This document shows, one piece after another, positions 1 through 6,681 of a DNA stretch of 12,288 bases. Below the pieces are notes generated by a model. It was given only the letters and a program-made list of their open reading frames with translations, had not been told where the DNA came from and ran no database searches. How positions within the stretch are numbered: position 1 is the stretch's first letter; every line of letters starts with the position of its first letter. Origin of the DNA: Cellvibrionales bacterium UBA2618 (GTDB lineage Bacteria; Pseudomonadota; Gammaproteobacteria; Pseudomonadales; Porticoccaceae); the NCBI GenBank assembly GCA_002339165.1, contig DDJS01000062.1, positions 6,061 through 18,348 of the forward strand, given 5' to 3'. The translations under genes and the position numbers were made by a program.

Positions 1-62
1 CGAAATGGCTCAAGGCTGTACTCGCGGTTAAAGGCTTAAAAAGAGCACTACGAACACCATGA
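1..62 (+). CDS. 3' end of an unidentified upstream gene (partial)
   Basis: The third reading frame is open from the left edge to a TGA at 60-62. It encodes a short basic tail (KWLKAVLAVKGLKRALRTP). The stop overlaps the MFS start as ATGA, the classic arrangement of translationally coupled genes. The MFS gene has only a weak purine-rich stretch upstream, which fits coupling. The fragment is too short to assign a family. The other two forward frames close earlier. That this is coding is inferred mainly from the ATGA overlap; it could be an untranslated leader. Confidence 0.4.
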   Translation, partial: KWLKAVLAVKGLKRALRTP

Positions 63-1393
63 ATACTATTAATAAATCGTCAGAAGATCGCAATTATCCG
101 ACAAGAACTCAGGCGTACACTGCTGTTGCTGTGTTGACGATTGCCAACGTAGTGGCCTTTGTCGATCGCCAGATTCCGGCAATGTTAGTGGGCCCGATCA
201 AGCAAGACTTTAATCTGTCAGATTCAGAGGTGGCGCTGCTCATCGGCGCTGCTTTTTCGGTATTTTATGCAATTATGGCCCTGCCGATTGGCTACGCAGT
301 CGATCGATTGCGCCGCAATCAAGTGTTGGGTACGGGTATTTTTATCTGGTCGTTTATGACCATGTCAGCGGTGTTTGCAACATCCTACGCCAAGTTGTTT
401 GGTGCGCGCATGGGTGTCGCCGCTGGAGAGGCGACGATTGCGCCGACTAGCGTATCGCTGGTGAGTGATTCTTTTCCGGAGAATCAACGTGGTAGGGCGA
501 TGGGTGTTATTACTGCAGGGGTCTATGTGGGTGTCGGAATCAGCCTCTGGGGCGGCGGTTATCTGATCGATTATCTAACCCGTATCGGCGGCCTAAATAT
601 CCCGTATATCGGCCCCATTAAGCCGTGGCAAGCGGTATTTTTGATCGCCGGATTGCCCGGTTTATTGCTCTCGGCACTGGTCTTTTTACTGCCTGAACCG
701 GCGCGTCCATCGGCGCTTGTAGCATCGGCTAACAAGACCTTTGGCAAAGACCTCTGGTTGCACCTTGTTGCGCATCGAACGACCTTGGTGCCGATGTTTT
801 CTGGGCTGATTTTTATGGCGATTATTTTTTATTCATTTTCGGCTTGGGCGCCAACGATGATGGTGCGAACCTACGCAATTAGCTTGGCCGAGGCAGGTAA
901 GATGCTCGGTATTCTGACTATCGTCTGTTCGATTACCGGTACTATAATAGCCGGTATTGCCGTTGATCGTTTGAGTGCTCTCGGCTATCGGGATGCGCCC
1001 GTTAGGGCGGCCATGTTTGTCTGCTTACTGGCGATGCCGCCGATTGTTATGGCGCCCCTAATGGAGTCGCTGACGCTTGCCTGGGTTCTGTTGGGCTTTT
1101 ATTTACTCTTTATCAGTGCTTACGCAACGCTCGGACTGTTGGCGGTGAGTGGGGTTGCCAGCGCCCTCGTCAAAGGCCAAATGACGGCGGTCTTTGCGTT
1201 GTTAATGATGATTTTCAGCTCTACTTTGGGCCCCCAGTTAACCGCCTTTTTTACTGATTTTGTGTTTGCCGATGAAGGCAAACTTAACTGGTCACTGTCA
1301 CTAACCGGTGCATTGGCGCTGCCGGTTGCAGCGATATTTTTTCGTTTTAGTATGCCGCACTATGCGCGGTCGGTAGAGTGCATCGATAGTTGA
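59..1393 (+). CDS. MFS transporter, spinster-like type
   Basis: A 444-residue inner-membrane protein with about twelve hydrophobic segments, the normal size for the major facilitator superfamily. The first segment (about 20-36) ends in DRQ, as in the spinster-like group. The motif A loop between segments 2 and 3 is GYAVDRLRR (78-86). A second motif A-like loop, AGIAVDRL, near residues 297-305 marks the start of the second half. Segments 11-12 end near residue 430. It probably moves a small organic molecule across the inner membrane by proton coupling; the substrate cannot be read from the sequence. The start overlaps an upstream stop (ATGA), so it is probably the last gene of an operon entering from the left. 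It converges on the TonB-dependent receptor gene, and a joint role in uptake is plausible but inferred. Confidence 0.9.
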   Translation: MNTINKSSEDRNYPTRTQAYTAVAVLTIANVVAFVDRQIPAMLVGPIKQDFNLSDSEVALLIGAAFSVFYAIMALPIGYAVDRLRRNQVLGTGIFIWSFMTMSAVFATSYAKLFGARMGVAAGEATIAPTSVSLVSDSFPENQRGRAMGVITAGVYVGVGISLWGGGYLIDYLTRIGGLNIPYIGPIKPWQAVFLIAGLPGLLLSALVFLLPEPARPSALVASANKTFGKDLWLHLVAHRTTLVPMFSGLIFMAIIFYSFSAWAPTMMVRTYAISLAEAGKMLGILTIVCSITGTIIAGIAVDRLSALGYRDAPVRAAMFVCLLAMPPIVMAPLMESLTLAWVLLGFYLLFISAYATLGLLAVSGVASALVKGQMTAVFALLMMIFSSTLGPQLTAFFTDFVFADEGKLNWSLSLTGALALPVAAIFFRFSMPHYARSVECIDS

Positions 1394-1645
1394 ATTTGGT
1401 GGTTTTTACCGTCGTTATGGCTGTCATTCTGGTGGTGCTATCGCCTAAGAGTGCTATCACCGCTGAAAAAAAACCGCCATAGATGAAAACGCTTGTCGTT
1501 GTAATTGTCGCTAGGGGTAATGCTTGCCGCGCTTTGAGCCTGACCGTTCAGCAGCATTAGATCGCTGTCTCGGCAGATAGAGACGTTAGCTGCACAGTTT
1601 GGGTGCCATGCATGAGTACCGGTTGCAACTCGCGCGAACAGGTAC
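1394..1645. other. convergent intergenic spacer, no gene seen
   Basis: About 250 bp between the MFS stop and the receptor terminator. The only open frame on the minus strand (69 codons, 1438-1647) has low-complexity composition, resembles nothing I recognise and would overlap the terminator, so I do not call it. An 8-bp direct repeat GTGCTATC lies at 1435-1442 and 1451-1458. I see no clear intrinsic terminator for the MFS transcript on the + strand before the 1646-1682 hairpin. Confidence 0.5.
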
Positions 1646-1682
1646 AAAAAAGCCCCCAGAAGTTATTCTTGCTGGGGGCTTT
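1646..1682 (-). terminator. intrinsic terminator of the TonB-dependent receptor gene
   Basis: A perfect 9-bp stem (AGCCCCCAG at 1651-1659 with CTGGGGGCT at 1672-1680) closes a 12-nt loop. It is extended by A-T pairs on the outside. On the minus strand the stem is followed by a run of six T residues and begins about 20 nt after the receptor stop codon, a textbook rho-independent terminator. On the + strand only a short TTTGTT follows, so it may also weakly stop transcription coming from the MFS gene. Confidence 0.9.
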
Positions 1683-1700
1683 GTTAAACGCCAACCTAGA

Positions 1701-3935
1701 TTAAAACGCGTAGGAGACGCTCGCGGTAACCAGCCTTGGGTGACCGAGGGTGCCGATCGCGATGCGGGCGGGTTCGCCGTCCCCAGTCAAACCGGCAAAA
1801 CTAAAGTTATCGAACGGTTCTAGGTCGGTGTAGTACTCTTCGTCGGTTAAATTATCGATATTCACCATCAGTTCCCAGCGGTCGTTTTGTACGCCAATCT
1901 GAAGGTTGACGACGTTAAAACTGTCGTTGGTTAGAACATCCCAGGGTGCACCGCCATCTTGCTCACCCCTATGGCTCATTTGCATGTCTGCGATCAGATC
2001 AAAGCCATTAGCCATTGGGCGAGCGTAATTGAAACCGATATTCCAGCTCTCGGTGACCACGTTGGAGGTGTCCTTGCCGCTGAGGTCGACCATGTCGCCA
2101 CCAACTTCAACCGCCACACCATTGTCCCAGTCGGCGTTAATTAACCCCAGAGACGCGCTAATGAGGAGGCTTTCTGTGGCCTGAAGGTTGGCCGATAGCT
2201 CGATTCCAGATTGCGTTGAATCACCTACGTTAGTGATACCGTCGATCAACGTGCCGCTACCGTCTGGATTTTTTGCCTTGTATTCGTAACGTCTATTTTC
2301 ATATTCGCTCAAGAATACCGCGGCGGTTGCGGATCCGCGCCCATCCATGAAGGTACTCTTCCAACCGAGTTCATATTGGATAAGTTCCTCGGGTGCGATG
2401 GCCAATAGGGTTTTTTCGCCATTTGGCCCGAACACCGGTGGCACGCCGTCGGCAATACCGTTCCATGCGCCGGGCTCATAGCCTTGGCCGATGGAGAAGT
2501 ATCCAATACCACCATTGCTAAGATTTTTGGTGATCGATAAATGGCCGAGGATTTCGGTGTCTGATCTAGATGCCGAGTGACCGATATCGACGGCTGATTC
2601 CTCCGCTTCCCAACGGTCGACGCGCACCCCGACACCCAATTCCCAGTCGCCCATGCTATAGGTGACATTACCAAACGCGGCCAGTTTGCTGTCCTCTTCG
2701 TCGCGGGTTTCAAATGGTACGGCAAAGTGGGTGAATTCTTCGGCCCCCAGCAATATCCAACCTAAATCGAGGGTTGAACGCATGCTGGCCTCGACATTTT
2801 CCATGTACAAACCGGTCATCCACTGCAACTCGCTGTCGGATGTCGAGGTCAGACGCAACTCTTGGGTAAAGACTTCGAAGGTTTCTGGACGGTCGGTATA
2901 GATAACCCATAATTGGGTGCCATCGACATCGGTTTTACGCTGGCTGTCGGTGTCGGCATAAGAGGTAATAGAGGTGACGTCGAAGCCGTCGAGTTCCCAG
3001 TTCATCTCGAGAGACGCGCCGACTGTTTCACGTTTGTGTATCGGCAGATTATTGGTGTCCAATACCTTAGAATACTGCATGCCGGTCGGCACATTGCCGG
3101 TGTTGGAGTTGGCGGCGCCGTCGATGAGTTCTCGCGACCAGTTGTTGGCGGGGCCGTCGTAATCGCTAAATCGTGCGGTGGCGTAGACCGAAAACGTATC
3201 GCTTAATTGACCGGCGACGGACAGGCGAATAGCATTTTCTTCGTACTTAGTGACATCCGCAGGGTTGTTTGACACCAGTCCGAACACGGGTGATGGCGAA
3301 TTAGGGTTGTTCATAAAGCCATCGTCGGTTTTCGAATAAGCATACACGCGCATCGCCCAGTCATTGCTCAATGGCACGTTGAGGCTCACTTCACCATCGG
3401 CGATGCCCTGCTCGCCAGCAAGTAATTTAACGCGTCCCTCAAAGCTTTCGGTCGATGGTCTACGGGTGACATATTTGATCGCTCCACCGATGTTACTGCC
3501 GCCGTACATGGTTCCTTGGGGGCCCTTGAGGACCTCGATGCGCTCTATGTCGCCAAAGCGCGATGAGGCATCGCCCTTGTATATTTGCACACCATCAACG
3601 TGGAATCCGACGCCCTGGGTAAGACCGAATGCACCCACTCCCCTGATCGATACGTTTGGATAGCTGTCGGTACGCATTGACAGATTAACGTTCGGCACCG
3701 CCAAACCTATTTTGTTCAAGCCCTTAATGTTTTGACGATCCGCCAACTCACCAGAGATGGCCATCATTGATTCGGGTATTTCTAGCATACTTTCTGAGCG
3801 CTTACGCGCCGTAACAACGACTTCATCGATCTGCAAACTATTCTCGGCGATCGCTACATTTACCCAACCCAAGCTGAGTAAAAAACAGCATGAAGATATA
3901 GTCGCAGCGAGCTTTATGTGGTGAGTACTTTTCAT
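1701..3935 (-). CDS. TonB-dependent outer-membrane receptor
   Basis: A 744-residue outer-membrane transporter, the usual length for the family. Residues 1-30 form a signal peptide (basic start, hydrophobic core, cleavage likely after AIA at 28-30). A TonB box follows (IDEVVVTA, 36-43). The plug domain covers about 50-160 and carries IRGVG (97-101), VDGV (113-116) and the strong IERIEVLKGPQG signature (130-141). The remainder is the 22-strand barrel, ending in an aromatic residue (SYAF) as needed for assembly by the BAM complex. The start is supported by AGGGG six bases upstream (3942-3946). The protein imports a substrate too large or scarce for porins, using TonB-ExbBD energy. No siderophore genes are nearby. 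The catabolic neighbours and the shared operator suggest an organic carbon substrate, which is inference. Confidence 0.96.
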   Translation of the reverse strand: MKSTHHIKLAATISSCCFLLSLGWVNVAIAENSLQIDEVVVTARKRSESMLEIPESMMAISGELADRQNIKGLNKIGLAVPNVNLSMRTDSYPNVSIRGVGAFGLTQGVGFHVDGVQIYKGDASSRFGDIERIEVLKGPQGTMYGGSNIGGAIKYVTRRPSTESFEGRVKLLAGEQGIADGEVSLNVPLSNDWAMRVYAYSKTDDGFMNNPNSPSPVFGLVSNNPADVTKYEENAIRLSVAGQLSDTFSVYATARFSDYDGPANNWSRELIDGAANSNTGNVPTGMQYSKVLDTNNLPIHKRETVGASLEMNWELDGFDVTSITSYADTDSQRKTDVDGTQLWVIYTDRPETFEVFTQELRLTSTSDSELQWMTGLYMENVEASMRSTLDLGWILLGAEEFTHFAVPFETRDEEDSKLAAFGNVTYSMGDWELGVGVRVDRWEAEESAVDIGHSASRSDTEILGHLSITKNLSNGGIGYFSIGQGYEPGAWNGIADGVPPVFGPNGEKTLLAIAPEELIQYELGWKSTFMDGRGSATAAVFLSEYENRRYEYKAKNPDGSGTLIDGITNVGDSTQSGIELSANLQATESLLISASLGLINADWDNGVAVEVGGDMVDLSGKDTSNVVTESWNIGFNYARPMANGFDLIADMQMSHRGEQDGGAPWDVLTNDSFNVVNLQIGVQNDRWELMVNIDNLTDEEYYTDLEPFDNFSFAGLTGDGEPARIAIGTLGHPRLVTASVSYAF

Positions 3936-3993
3936 GTTATGCCCCTATTTTATGGAGGCAGCTAAATTACACTTACTGCCTTGTTATACTCCA

Positions 3994-3999
3994 ATGCTA
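3994..3999 (-). promoter_or_regulatory. probable -10 element of the receptor promoter
   Basis: The minus strand reads TAGCAT here, about 60 bases before the receptor ATG. The identical hexamer lies at exactly the same distance from the matching palindrome upstream of the glyoxalase gene (5467-5472), which is the main reason for the call. The predicted transcription start is near 3987. There is no good TTGACA-like -35 at the right spacing, as expected for an activator-dependent promoter. An alternative is TTGATT (4008-4013) with an AGTATA/TATAAC-type -10 further downstream at 17-19 bp spacing. Confidence 0.45.
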
Positions 4000-4019
4000 T
4001 CCGGCGCAATCAAATAGTG

Positions 4020-4037
4020 GTAGTAAGCCTCTACTAC
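4020..4037 (-). promoter_or_regulatory. palindromic operator GTAGTA-N6-TACTAC, receptor copy
   Basis: A perfect 6-bp inverted repeat with a 6-base spacer, lying 85-102 bases upstream of the receptor start codon. Read on the receptor strand, it matches the copy at 5429-5446 in 19 of 20 positions (consensus GTAGTAGAGGMTTACTACCA), including the non-palindromic spacer. It has the same orientation relative to its gene. The centre would lie at -41.5 if TAGCAT at 3994-3999 is the -10 element. This fits an activator site recognised by a dimeric regulator. The regulator is unknown. Confidence 0.75.
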
Positions 4038-4040
4038 ACT

Positions 4041-4401
4041 TTGCGGAAATATGTGTAAGTCCACGGGGCGATAGTTGTCGGCACAGGGGATCTGTAATTA
4101 AAGGCGTGCAATAAAAGGTGCAAAATGAAGGATGTGCAATAGCGCTAAGGCAATCGCCGACAAATACCAATCCTTTAGCGCGGCGCGCTTGTGTACGGCC
4201 ATCCTCAATCAGTTTAAAGACACAGTACAGACAGCATGCAGACGCTTTGTAGTAAGTCTATGTCTTAAAATTCGAGGGTTGGGCGCGTTACTAACCGCGA
4301 GCCAATGCCGGAGCGCGTAATCGACGTATTCTCTGCCGATGGGTCGCGCCCCTCGCTAGTCGTTTTGTAGCTTTTCTGGGTAATAAACCCTGTTAAATCG
4401 A
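4041..4401. other. gene-free stretch upstream of the receptor promoter
   Basis: About 360 bp with no convincing gene. A 62-codon open frame at 4132-4320 (+) has no ribosome-binding site and no recognisable features. Three GTGCAA-type direct repeats lie at 4106-4111, 4118-4123 and 4134-4139, each preceded by AAGG. A weak half-site resembling the operator (GTAGTAAGTCT) begins at 4249. On the minus strand the RHH gene has no obvious intrinsic terminator in this stretch; GGG-N7-CCC near 4377-4391 is not followed by a T run. Confidence 0.4.
4106..4139 (+). repeat. cluster of three short GTGCAA direct repeats
   Basis: GTGCAA occurs at 4106-4111, 4118-4123 and 4134-4139, each preceded within a few bases by AAGG. 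Spacings are 12 and 16 bases. The cluster lies about 170-205 bp upstream of the receptor start. It may be a second regulator-binding region or a chance A/G-rich run; the sequence alone does not decide. Confidence 0.3.
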
Positions 4402-4707
4402 TCAACCACCGGCCTGTAGGAGGCGCTCCTGAGGTAATTGACTGGCGGCATTATGGTTCAAGTAATTTATACAGGCAACGCGCAAAACCGAGCTTAAATT
4501 TGTCACCTCACCATTTTGGATCAGCGCTTCGCGGTACAATTCGGAGACAAATTTTGACAGCTTTAGATTCTGTTCTTCGGCAATGTGGCCGAGCAGTTCC
4601 CAGAATATACCCTCCAGACAAACGCTCGTAACATGCCCATCGATGCGCATTGAACGTGATTTTCTTTCAAACCTAATGGGGTCACCGCTTAAAAATATTT
4701 CGCACAT
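4402..4707 (-). CDS. ribbon-helix-helix domain protein (RHH_4-like)
   Basis: A 101-residue cytosolic protein resembling the RHH_4 family (Pfam PF13467), small ribbon-helix-helix proteins sometimes mislabelled arylsulfate sulfotransferase. The typical opening MC-IF-S-DP is followed by the strand RSMRIDGHVTSVCLE (about 18-32) and helices with FW-LL-IA (35-43). I place the start at the second ATG (4707). GAGG at 4717-4720 touches the first ATG (4716) but lies nine bases from the second, and family members begin at this Met-Cys. The fold suggests DNA binding as a dimer, but no target is established for this family. It sits between the two palindromic operator sites, which makes it one candidate regulator, though weakly supported. 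It is divergent from the Dabb gene. Confidence 0.75.
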   Translation of the reverse strand: MCEIFLSGDPIRFERKSRSMRIDGHVTSVCLEGIFWELLGHIAEEQNLKLSKFVSELYREALIQNGEVTNLSSVLRVACINYLNHNAASQLPQERLLQAGG

Positions 4708-5061
4708 ATAACGCATCCTCGTTATTTGACTCTGCAGACGTTCGCTTGTGGTACGCCGCAGATTGCCCTCATTCTAATCAATTTCGTTAATGAGCGTAAA
4801 CCCCTTTAAATAGTAGGTCAATCGTTATGCAAAGACGATTTTGACTGAACGTGGGGTCGCTTGGTCGACTGCGTGCGGTGTTGTCTGTCTTTCGACTGGG
4901 GTGGATCAGTCGATCGGCATCGGCATCGTCAGGCCAGCGTGTCCTTAAACAGCGATAAAGGTACGGGCGTGTTTGTGCAAAGTAAAATTTGCCGGGTAAG
5001 CGCGTTGAAGTGCGCGGAGTATTTATGCTAGCGTGTAAACCACTTATTTTTGGATGATCAC
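4708..5061. promoter_or_regulatory. divergent promoter region between the RHH and Dabb genes
   Basis: About 350 bp without a gene, read divergently on both sides. It holds an imperfect inverted repeat, GTCAATCGT (4817-4825) with ACGATTTTGAC (4835-4845), and a perfect 7-bp inverted repeat, TCGACTG (4892-4898) with CAGTCGA (4907-4913). A further TCGACTG lies at 4865-4871. These are possible operators, perhaps for autoregulation by the RHH protein. I cannot place convincing -35/-10 pairs for either gene. The GTAGTA palindrome is absent here. Confidence 0.4.
4892..4913. repeat. 7-bp inverted repeat TCGACTG-N8-CAGTCGA
   Basis: A perfect palindrome with an 8-base spacer in the divergent promoter region, with an additional direct copy of TCGACTG 27 bases to the left (4865-4871). 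There is no T run after it on either strand, so a terminator is unlikely. Operator function is a guess. Confidence 0.35.
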
Positions 5062-5364
5062 ATGATTAAGCACATTGTTTTTTGGCGGTTACATTCGACT
5101 TTTGATGCCGCGACAAAAGAGGCCAAAGCGATCGAGGCAAAGCAGCGTTTAGAAGCGCTTGCGGGCGAAATCCCAGCGTTACTCGCGATTGAGGTCGGAA
5201 TAAATTTTAATGCCACTGACGGTGCTTCAGACATTGCTCTATACACCGAATTTGCTACTCAAGAGGATCTCGATAGTTACCAGCAACACCCGCAGCATGT
5301 CGCACTGGTTCCCTTTATCGTTTCGATTACCGAGGAGCGCAGGGTGGTTGACTACCAATTGTAA
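5062..5364 (+). CDS. Dabb-family (stress-responsive alpha/beta barrel) protein
   Basis: A 100-residue protein matching the Dabb domain over its whole length (Pfam PF07876). It opens MIKHIVFWRL, the typical first strand. It then has a helix rich in charged residues (about 20-37), IPALLAIEVGINF (about 40-52), the DIALYTEFATQEDLDSYQQHPQH block (about 59-82) and a closing VVDYQL. Dabb proteins are dimeric ferredoxin-like alpha/beta barrels. Some are cyclases or monooxygenase-like enzymes of polyketide and aromatic metabolism; most have no known reaction. I use the ATG at 5062 (GGA seven bases upstream) rather than the TTG at 5050, because family members start MIKHI. It precedes the glyoxalase gene, but a 145-bp gap with its own operator separates them, so it is probably a separate transcription unit. 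Confidence 0.85.
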   Translation: MIKHIVFWRLHSTFDAATKEAKAIEAKQRLEALAGEIPALLAIEVGINFNATDGASDIALYTEFATQEDLDSYQQHPQHVALVPFIVSITEERRVVDYQL

Positions 5365-5428
5365 ATACGTCGTTCGGCGCCGAGAATCGCCGCTAAGGTG
5401 GCACTGCGCACGACCTAAAAACCGCTGA

Positions 5429-5446
5429 GTAGTAGAGGATTACTAC
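5429..5446 (+). promoter_or_regulatory. palindromic operator GTAGTA-N6-TACTAC, glyoxalase copy
   Basis: The second perfect copy of the 6-6-6 palindrome, 64-81 bases upstream of the glyoxalase start. Spacer (GAGGAT) and right flank (CCAATA) almost equal the receptor copy read on its own strand (GAGGCT, CCACTA). The same orientation relative to the gene, and the same distance to TAGCAT, argue for a real protein-binding site. Its centre falls at -41.5 from the start site predicted from TAGCAT. Confidence 0.75.
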
Positions 5447-5466
5447 CAATACTTCGTTCGCTAAGC

Positions 5467-5472
5467 TAGCAT
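5467..5472 (+). promoter_or_regulatory. probable -10 element of the glyoxalase-Rieske promoter
   Basis: TAGCAT here starts 20 bases after the right half of the operator, exactly as in front of the receptor gene. The predicted transcription start is near 5479, giving a leader of about 31 nt before the TTG start. No consensus -35 is present. The TACCAA at the -35 position lies inside or beside the operator, as in activator-dependent promoters. Confidence 0.45.
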
Positions 5473-5509
5473 CTCAATTTGAATAAACAAACATGCAGGG
5501 GTTTATATT

Positions 5510-6010
5510 TTGCACACCAACGGCTTTAGGTTAAATCATACGATGCTCAGGGTTCGAGATCCTGAGATCTCTCTGGCCTTTTACTGCAAGGTGCTTGGGA
5601 TGCATATTCTGGAACAATTTGATTTTGACAGTATGCAGTTTTCGCTATATTTTTTAGGCTTTAGCGATGGTATCGAAGGTCCTAGACCCGACGATCGGAG
5701 CGAGCGTATTCAGTGGATGGCGCGCCAATCTGGGGCGTTGGAATTGACTCATAACTGGGGCACCGAGACGGATGATGGTTTCGCTGGATACCATGATGGC
5801 AACGGCGCGCCACAGGGCTTTGGTCACATTGGCATTAGCGTTCCCGACGTCTATGCCGCCTGCCAGGGGTTTGAACAACTCGGTGTCGAGTTTGTAAAAC
5901 GGCCGGACGACGGTTCGATGAAAGGATTGGCTTTTATTAAAGATCCGGATGGCTATTGGATTGAGATATTTTCTCCATCGGGACTCGCCAAGACGATTGT
6001 CGGCGGCTAG
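5510..6010 (+). CDS. gloA: lactoylglutathione lyase (glyoxalase I), zinc type
   Basis: A 166-residue cytosolic enzyme that isomerises the hemithioacetal of methylglyoxal and glutathione to S-lactoylglutathione. All four metal ligands of the family are visible: His10 (LNHTML), Glu78 (LELTHNWG), His106 (GFGHIGISV) and Glu152 (YWIEIF). The long insert before LELTHNWGTE and the PDDG-MKGLAFI block match the zinc-dependent class (human GLO1, Pseudomonas long form), not the short nickel-type E. coli enzyme. The start is a TTG. AGGGG (5496-5500) lies nine bases upstream, and no in-frame ATG precedes the conserved LNHT. Its operator-linked promoter and its place ahead of a Rieske oxygenase suggest it handles a reactive 2-oxoaldehyde formed in this pathway, or general detoxification. 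The choice is open. Confidence 0.92.
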   Translation: MHTNGFRLNHTMLRVRDPEISLAFYCKVLGMHILEQFDFDSMQFSLYFLGFSDGIEGPRPDDRSERIQWMARQSGALELTHNWGTETDDGFAGYHDGNGAPQGFGHIGISVPDVYAACQGFEQLGVEFVKRPDDGSMKGLAFIKDPDGYWIEIFSPSGLAKTIVGG

Positions 6011-6036
6011 GACGACGCGCTGCGTCAGTCCTAGCC
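6005..6036 (+). terminator. strong intercistronic hairpin without a T run
   Basis: GGCTAGGAC (6005-6013) pairs with GTCCTAGCC (6028-6036). Inside it GACGC (6014-6018) pairs with GCGTC (6022-6026), closing a 3-base loop and leaving one bulged A (6027). That gives a 14-bp stem that includes the glyoxalase TAG stop codon (6008-6010). No T run follows on either strand, so it is not a canonical intrinsic terminator. It may protect the glyoxalase mRNA end or partly separate expression of glyoxalase from the downstream pair. Confidence 0.5.
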
Positions 6037-6045
6037 ATCGTCGGT

Positions 6046-6051
6046 TATAAT
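6046..6051 (+). promoter_or_regulatory. possible internal -10 element (TATAAT)
   Basis: A perfect TATAAT lies 70 bases upstream of the NTF2-like gene, just after the 14-bp hairpin. No good -35 hexamer is found at 16-18 bp; TGCGTC at 6021-6026 is 19 bp away and poor. It could give the NTF2-Rieske pair its own promoter, or it could be chance. Confidence 0.3.
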
Positions 6052-6120
6052 GCGGCGGCAGAGCTTGAGTCCGGCGGCTTGCCGAAAGGCGGAATCACAA
6101 AAATTTAACCGAGATAAACT

Positions 6121-6681
6121 ATGAGCGATTTAGAAAATATTTTACAACGGCTGGATGCACTGGAATCGCGTGAGGCAATTCGTGCTTTGGCAACCGCCTA
6201 TGCAATCGCCTGCGATGAGCACGACATTCCCCGTCTCGCCGATTTATTTGCGGAAGATGCGGTGTTTTGCTCTCCCAACGGTGCGATGGTGTCGGAAGGG
6301 CGCGAATCGATCCGCGCCATGTTCAGCAATATTCTTCAAACGCGCGGTCCGGGGTTTCACTGGACCCACGACGTGCAAGCGACAATCGATCCGGAAAATC
6401 CCAATCGCGCGTCGGGTTTAGTCTACAGCCATGCCGAAACGACTCCCCATGGAGTGGTCAGTTTGGCGGCGATGAAATACCATGATCAGTATGTTCGCGA
6501 GCAGGGTGTTTGGCGTTTCAGCCGCCGCGAGATTAACTTTTTCTATTATGTTCCGGTTAGTAAGTACGCCGAGGGGTTGACACAAACGGACCGAGTTTAT
6601 ATCAACGATGCTTGGCATCCGGCTGACTTCCCCGAAAGCCTGGATAGTTGGGGTCGTTTTGCCGCGGGGGACTTTAGTTGA
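6121..6681 (+). CDS. NTF2/SnoaL-like fold protein, partner of the Rieske oxygenase
   Basis: A 186-residue protein with the SnoaL_4-type NTF2-like fold: an N-terminal helix with REAIRALATAYAIACDEHD (about 17-35), then LADLFAEDAVF (39-49), EGRESIRAMF (59-68), a central HWTHDV (80-85) and the GVWRFSRREINFFYYV closing strands (about 128-143). This fold is used by beta subunits of ring-hydroxylating dioxygenases and by small dehydratases, isomerases and cyclases. The gene directly precedes the Rieske alpha gene and overlaps it by four bases (TTGA), which suggests coupled translation and possibly a complex. It is closer in character to generic SnoaL_4 proteins than to classical beta subunits, so an independent enzyme is equally possible. 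GAGA about seven bases before the ATG is a weak ribosome-binding site. Confidence 0.8.
   Translation: MSDLENILQRLDALESREAIRALATAYAIACDEHDIPRLADLFAEDAVFCSPNGAMVSEGRESIRAMFSNILQTRGPGFHWTHDVQATIDPENPNRASGLVYSHAETTPHGVVSLAAMKYHDQYVREQGVWRFSRREINFFYYVPVSKYAEGLTQTDRVYINDAWHPADFPESLDSWGRFAAGDFS

Noticed and set aside
1438..1647. 69-codon open frame on the minus strand between the MFS and receptor genes
   Set aside because: It would start at the receptor terminator, has no ribosome-binding site and shows no family resemblance.
1801..1860. GTAGTACTC in the receptor coding region as a third operator copy
   Set aside because: Only one half-site; spacer and second half do not match the consensus, and it is inside a gene.
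4249..4266. GTAGTAAGTCTATGTCTT as a degenerate third operator
   Set aside because: The left half and part of the spacer match the receptor copy, but the right half is lost and no TAGCAT lies at the required distance.
4132..4320. 62-codon open frame on the + strand
   Set aside because: No ribosome-binding site, no recognisable motif, unusual composition (many Cys and Ala), and it lies in a region with regulatory repeats. Probably chance.
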